This document shows, piece after piece, positions 15,262 to 19,130 of a DNA stretch of 19,130 bases. The notes under the pieces are model-generated. The model searched no databases and was not told the origin of the DNA. It saw only the letters and a program-made list of their open reading frames with translations. Position 1 is the stretch's first letter. Each line of letters opens with the position of its first letter. This stretch comes from an uncultured Muribaculaceae bacterium (GTDB taxonomy: Bacteria; Bacteroidota; Bacteroidia; Bacteroidales; Muribaculaceae). Location: contig CAQFOZ010000043.1 in NCBI GenBank assembly GCA_948788915.1, positions 1-19,130 of the forward strand. The letters run 5' to 3'. A program made the position numbers and the translations under genes.

Positions 15262-15975
15262 ATGCAGTCTATTCGCACAATAGATGACATAAAGAACCTC
15301 GAATTACAGATAGCACGACATCGTATGTCAGGATGGACTTTTTTGTATAGAGGGCAGTCGGATGCATCGTGGCCTATTCAAACAACACTTCTTAGGAAGT
15401 ATGGAGCAAGTTGGAATGGTCAGGATACTTGGAACACTTATGTTAATGAATATAAGAGCAAAAAACGTACGACTATTTCTGAAGATATTCTTGCATATAA
15501 GCCAATTCGAGAGAATGAAGATTTTTATATGCTTACGATGTTACGTCATTTGGGATTCCCTTGCCACTTAATTGACTGGTCTGCATGTCTAAGAACGTCG
15601 GTATTATTTGCATGTTCTGAAAACAACGATAAAGATGGCTCTTTATGGATATTGTCAACCAGACAAAAAATTAACGACTCCCCTATAACATTTTCTCCAT
15701 TTGAAGTTGATAAACCAGTTATGGTTTGTAAGGAATTTGACTTAACCCCAACAGATAAAAGTATATCGGATTTTCCATTAGGGAGAGTAAAGCGATTTAG
15801 GCAGAATGGGTTTATATCAATCATACCTTGCGATTTTTTATCGTATAACTTCGAGACTCTTCTTGATGACACCTACTCACTAAAGAAATTTGTTATCCCT
15901 ATGTCTTCAAAAAAGGAATTATTCGAGTATTTGAATGGAGTGAGAAACCGTTTTGATTACATTATGGCTAAATAA
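15262..15975 (+). CDS. FRG-domain protein
   Basis: The FRG domain (named for the motif Phe/Tyr-Arg-Gly) is clear. Numbering from the ATG at 15262 (237 residues), YRGQ is at 29-32, Arg45 in TLLRKYG follows, and LRHLGFPCHLIDWS (94-107) matches the family block LQHxGxPTxLLDW. The ACSENNDKDGSLWIL segment matches the FAC..DGAVWVL block. The domain's biochemical activity is not established; FRG genes turn up often in mobile and defence-rich regions, so a defence or toxin role is an inference only. The frame is open from 15151, but I prefer 15262 because the extra 37 residues derive from the leader segment and the FRG motif then starts at a usual distance. No membrane segment or signal peptide is seen. 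The gene is AT-rich from 15300 on, unlike the leader. Confidence 0.85.
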   Translation: MQSIRTIDDIKNLELQIARHRMSGWTFLYRGQSDASWPIQTTLLRKYGASWNGQDTWNTYVNEYKSKKRTTISEDILAYKPIRENEDFYMLTMLRHLGFPCHLIDWSACLRTSVLFACSENNDKDGSLWILSTRQKINDSPITFSPFEVDKPVMVCKEFDLTPTDKSISDFPLGRVKRFRQNGFISIIPCDFLSYNFETLLDDTYSLKKFVIPMSSKKELFEYLNGVRNRFDYIMAK

Positions 15976-16043
15976 AACGGATTCAGAACTTCTTTCAATT
16001 ACTAATTTACTGTAAATACGACAAATATAATCACGACATAAAA

Positions 16044-19010
16044 ATGAAACAATTTATTACATTCCTTGCTCTAATTTTCAGCTATATGCTGTGCGGAGCT
16101 CAAGCAACCGCTTTAGTAGTCGACAACCAAACTCCTGGCTGGCTGTCAAGTAAAATCAACTATGGTGAACAGCAGACCGTAGAAAGCCTAACTATAACAG
16201 GCTACATAAACGCATCGGACTTGAAATTTATTGGTAGTTTGATGCAAAAGCAGAAGCTTCACCATTCATTGAATCTCTCTGAGGTTTGCATAGTCGGAGA
16301 AGCGTCGAATGACGATAATGAAATCTCGTATGACAATATTTTCGGGCTTACAGCAGCAGTTAATGTCAATCTGTTGTCCTTGCCTAAATCAATAATAACG
16401 CCTACTCCGAAATCTAATACCAAACCATTTCGCTATCTCTCAGTCGACACATTAATTTATGGTAGCGAAACCTGCCAAATATATAATAATGCTCTTTGGG
16501 GATATACATCTGCAGGTGGTAGCGGTGCTAAACATTTAGTTTTAAGAGAAGGCATCACAGCCATAGCTAATTATGCGTGTGAAGCATCTAAAACAATAGA
16601 GACTGTGGAGTGCCCTAGTACTATAAAAACCATTGGGAAGGCGGCATTCAAGAATTGTAAACAATTACATTCAATTAATCTACCGAACTCTATTGAAACA
16701 ATCGATTTTGAAGCTTTAAGTGAGACCACCTTTCTTCCAGACAGCTTATTACTCCCGGAATTGTTGACAAAGTATTATACAACGGCCTTTCCTAAAAAGA
16801 ATGGTCAAGTTGTCATAATTCCAGAGTCTGTGACACAAATTGACAATACCTACAAAACCTATAATAACACCACGAACATATGGACTACATGGGATTATAT
16901 TGGAACTTCTAATAACTATACATGGGTCATGAATAGTATGACTCCACCCTCTACGACCTATCATTATGAAGGATTTTTGGAAGGTTCTACTATCTACGTA
17001 CCAAAAGGTAGCTATTCAGACTATTCTTCTAAAAAGCCTTTTTCACTAGCAAAGATTATTGAGGTTATACCTATTGAGGAAATCTCATTTAACAGTGAAT
17101 CTCTATGCATGTTTGTTGACGAAAACCTCAGTGCAAAACCAATTATAACCCCGTCAAATGCAACGAATAAAGAGTTGCTATGGACTTCCCTGAATCCAGA
17201 TGTTGCCACTGTTGATGATAGTGGAAACATTAAGGGTTTGAAATATGGACATACCGTGATAACTGCTACAACATTAGATGGACAAAAGTCTGCGTCATTT
17301 AATTTACTTGTTTATGAACATATTACATCTATAAGCTTGCCAACATCATTGAGTCTAAATATATCTGAAAAGAGTCAACTTATCCCGGAAATTTTCCCGA
17401 TTGGGAAGAATGACGGTAAAGTTTTTTGGATATCATCCGACCAAGATATAGCGACTGTAGACGAAAATGGTTTTGTAAAGGGTATATCTAAGGGTAGCTG
17501 CAATATTACTGTCACCACTTCTGACGGAGGGTTTTCTGCTACATGTAAAATTGAAGTAATTCAACCCGTTGAATCAATCACAGTAACCCCCAAATCACTG
17601 ACAATCCAAGTTGGCGATAATAGCCGTATAGTTGCTAATGTTTTGCCCTCAAATGCCAATGATAAGTCTGTTACTTGGTCATCTTTTGACAATTCGATTG
17701 TAAAAGTAAATCCCGATGGCGTGGTTTCCGGCGTAAAACCAGGAGTGACAAAAATAACAGCTACTTCTCATTATAATAATGAAATTTATGATGTATGCGA
17801 GGTTATAGTGTTGCAACCAACAACAGGAATTGCGCTTGATAAAACTGATGTTGAAATTACCGAAGATGAGTCCATCCAACTTATAGCCACCGTTCTTCCT
17901 GAAAACGCATCAAATAAAAACGTTAATTGGACAAGCTCCGATATAAGCGTTGCAATGGTTTCGCCCGATGGTACAGTATATGCTCTAAAGGCGGGACAAG
18001 CAACCATTATGGCTACGACAGTTGACGGCGGATTTGTTGCATTATGTAAAGTAATTGTCAAGGCTAAGACGATTCAAATATCAAATATTGAATTGTTATC
18101 AAATTCTGAATCTATTGCCGTGGGTGAAACGCTACAATTAAATGCGATAATCTCACCTGATAATGCTTCAAATAAAACCGTTAATTGGACTTCTACAAAT
18201 CCCTCGATAGCAAGTGTTAATGCGTCGGGACTTGTTACGGCAATTGCAGAGGGTAAAACACAGATAATAGCAACCACGACCGATGGGAGCAATCTATCCG
18301 CCATTTGTGAAATAATTGTTAACAAACAATTTATCTTAGTTTCTCAAATTCAGATAACGCCATCAAGCGCAAGAATTCCAGTAGGTCAACCATTAAATTT
18401 GAATGCTATAATTACCCCTAATGATGCAACTAATAAAAGTATTAAGTGGTCATCTACCAATCCTGCTGTAGCTACGGTATCAGAATCGGGGATTGTGTCA
18501 GCCATTTCAGAAGGTAATGCTATAGTTATTGCATCTACACAGGATGGATCAAATCTTTCTGCAATGTGTCAAATAGAAGTATATAAGGAGACCATTCTTG
18601 TTGAAACCATTAACCTTAATCCGACAAAAGTTGAGGGGGCTGTAAATGACACATTCAAGATAGAGGCAATTGTACTTCCTACAAACGCCACCAATAAGAA
18701 CTTAACTTGGAAGTCATCTGATGAAAGTATCGTAACCGTAGATAATGGAGTAATAACGTTACACGCTCTAGGAACTGCAATTATTTCCGCCGAAGCTATG
18801 GACGGTTCAAATGTAAAATCTGAATGTACCATAATCGTGTCTCATGAGGCCGGTATCGATTCTATAATTGCAGATAAAGAATCGTATGTTAAGGTATTCA
18901 ATTTGAGTGGCTATTTAGTATATGAAGGCATCTATTCTGAAGCAAAACTGGCTCCGGGTTTCTATATAGTTTTGTGCAATGGAGCAAGTTACAAAACAAA
19001 AGTAGACTAA
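16044..19010 (+). CDS. Secreted BspA-like / seven-Big_2-domain surface protein with a T9SS-type C-terminus
   Basis: This 988-residue protein starts with a signal peptide (MKQFITFLALIFSYMLCGAQA); the cysteine lacks a proper lipobox, so type I cleavage is likelier than lipidation. Residues about 160-235 are a few BspA-type leucine-rich repeats (IETVECPSTIKTIGKAAFKNC). Around 315-343 the phrase STIYVPKGSYSDY is typical of BspA-family proteins. From about 344 to 933 there are seven tandem bacterial Ig-like group 2 (Big_2) domains of about 84 residues, each with a W-(T/S)-S-x-(N/D)-P-x-(V/I)-A-x-V core and an AT..DG strand. The last 45 or so residues (VKVFNLSGYLVYEG..LAPGFYIVLCNG..KTKVD) look like a type IX secretion sorting domain. 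A role in adhesion at the cell surface is inferred. A 68-bp gap separates it from the FRG gene, with no clear promoter. Confidence 0.88.
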   Translation: MKQFITFLALIFSYMLCGAQATALVVDNQTPGWLSSKINYGEQQTVESLTITGYINASDLKFIGSLMQKQKLHHSLNLSEVCIVGEASNDDNEISYDNIFGLTAAVNVNLLSLPKSIITPTPKSNTKPFRYLSVDTLIYGSETCQIYNNALWGYTSAGGSGAKHLVLREGITAIANYACEASKTIETVECPSTIKTIGKAAFKNCKQLHSINLPNSIETIDFEALSETTFLPDSLLLPELLTKYYTTAFPKKNGQVVIIPESVTQIDNTYKTYNNTTNIWTTWDYIGTSNNYTWVMNSMTPPSTTYHYEGFLEGSTIYVPKGSYSDYSSKKPFSLAKIIEVIPIEEISFNSESLCMFVDENLSAKPIITPSNATNKELLWTSLNPDVATVDDSGNIKGLKYGHTVITATTLDGQKSASFNLLVYEHITSISLPTSLSLNISEKSQLIPEIFPIGKNDGKVFWISSDQDIATVDENGFVKGISKGSCNITVTTSDGGFSATCKIEVIQPVESITVTPKSLTIQVGDNSRIVANVLPSNANDKSVTWSSFDNSIVKVNPDGVVSGVKPGVTKITATSHYNNEIYDVCEVIVLQPTTGIALDKTDVEITEDESIQLIATVLPENASNKNVNWTSSDISVAMVSPDGTVYALKAGQATIMATTVDGGFVALCKVIVKAKTIQISNIELLSNSESIAVGETLQLNAIISPDNASNKTVNWTSTNPSIASVNASGLVTAIAEGKTQIIATTTDGSNLSAICEIIVNKQFILVSQIQITPSSARIPVGQPLNLNAIITPNDATNKSIKWSSTNPAVATVSESGIVSAISEGNAIVIASTQDGSNLSAMCQIEVYKETILVETINLNPTKVEGAVNDTFKIEAIVLPTNATNKNLTWKSSDESIVTVDNGVITLHALGTAIISAEAMDGSNVKSECTIIVSHEAGIDSIIADKESYVKVFNLSGYLVYEGIYSEAKLAPGFYIVLCNGASYKTKVD

Positions 19011-19037
19011 TAAAGTCCTACAATTCTACCTTTTAAC

Positions 19038-19068
19038 GCGCACCCTTCGGCACCGCCGTGGGGTGCGC
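19038..19068 (+). repeat. Strong nested hairpin after the surface-protein gene
   Basis: GCGCACCC at 19038-19045 is the perfect complement of GGGTGCGC at 19061-19068, and CGGC at 19048-19051 pairs with GCCG at 19055-19058. The structure could terminate the upstream transcript, but no T tract follows. Its 3' arm overlaps the proposed group II intron start, so the two folds exclude each other. Confidence 0.55.
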
Positions 19069-19130
19069 TGCTATGGTTCGCCCGACATGGGCATAATCTA
19101 ACGGGTGCAAGTCCCGAGCGCGCCCCGATA
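19063..19130 (+). mobile_element. 5' end of a probable group II intron (continues past the window)
   Basis: GTGCG at 19063 matches the group II intron 5' consensus GUGYG. Bases 19060-19068 pair with 19118-19126 (nine pairs, one G-U), closing a multibranch loop that holds two hairpins: GCCC/GGGC (19080-19083 with 19089-19092) and CGGG/CCCG (19102-19105 with 19113-19116). The GGGTGCAAGTCCC segment is of the kind common near the start of domain I in bacterial introns. The reverse transcriptase ORF, domains V-VI and 3' end would lie beyond 19130. Without them this could also be another structured RNA. Confidence 0.6.

Overview
The window looks like a Bacteroidales chromosome segment. Supporting this are an Na+-NQR operon, a fused BioG-BioC biotin protein, a BspA/Big_2 surface protein with a type IX-secretion-like C-terminus, AT-rich intergenic DNA, genes with little Shine-Dalgarno signal, and one match to the Bacteroidetes -7 promoter element. 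I cannot name a genus. Functions are assigned from protein motifs and gene order, without database searches.

Layout. Positions 1-59 hold the right end of a short interspersed repeat. From 67 to 3858 (+) lies a tight biotin operon: bioA, bioF and a bioG-bioC fusion. rfbA (3954-4859, +) follows and ends at a terminator hairpin shared with a convergent minus-strand run. Read from its upstream end, that run is nqrA-B-C-D-E-F (13761 down to 7915), glyA, bioD, a DEDDy 3'-5' exonuclease and a two-TM small membrane protein (ending at 4900). Gaps are short or overlapping throughout, so it could be one long transcription unit or several adjoining ones. Between them the two clusters make pimeloyl-ACP and take it to dethiobiotin. 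bioB is not in the window.

From 13762 to about 14890 there is no convincing gene. The stretch holds a tandem cluster of short repeats with inverted ends (MITE-like, one clearly decayed), related to the fragment at position 1. Next comes a 14-bp exact direct repeat whose copies are 400 bp apart, and several perfect small hairpins.

From about 14893 the sequence becomes an accessory region. A candidate promoter leads into a hairpin-rich, comparatively GC-rich leader of about 360 bp with a 54-codon ORF, which is in frame with a downstream FRG-domain gene and separated from it by one TGA. A 988-residue secreted surface protein follows (BspA-type repeats, seven Big_2 Ig-like domains, C-terminal sorting-like domain). 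The window closes with what looks like the 5' end of a group II intron, 52 bp after that gene.

The most unusual parts are the repeat cluster with its distant partner copy upstream of bioA, the leader with an in-frame stop before the FRG gene, and the intron 5' end whose first bases can pair in two mutually exclusive ways. The metabolic block itself is ordinary apart from the BioGC fusion and the placement of bioD behind nqr-glyA.
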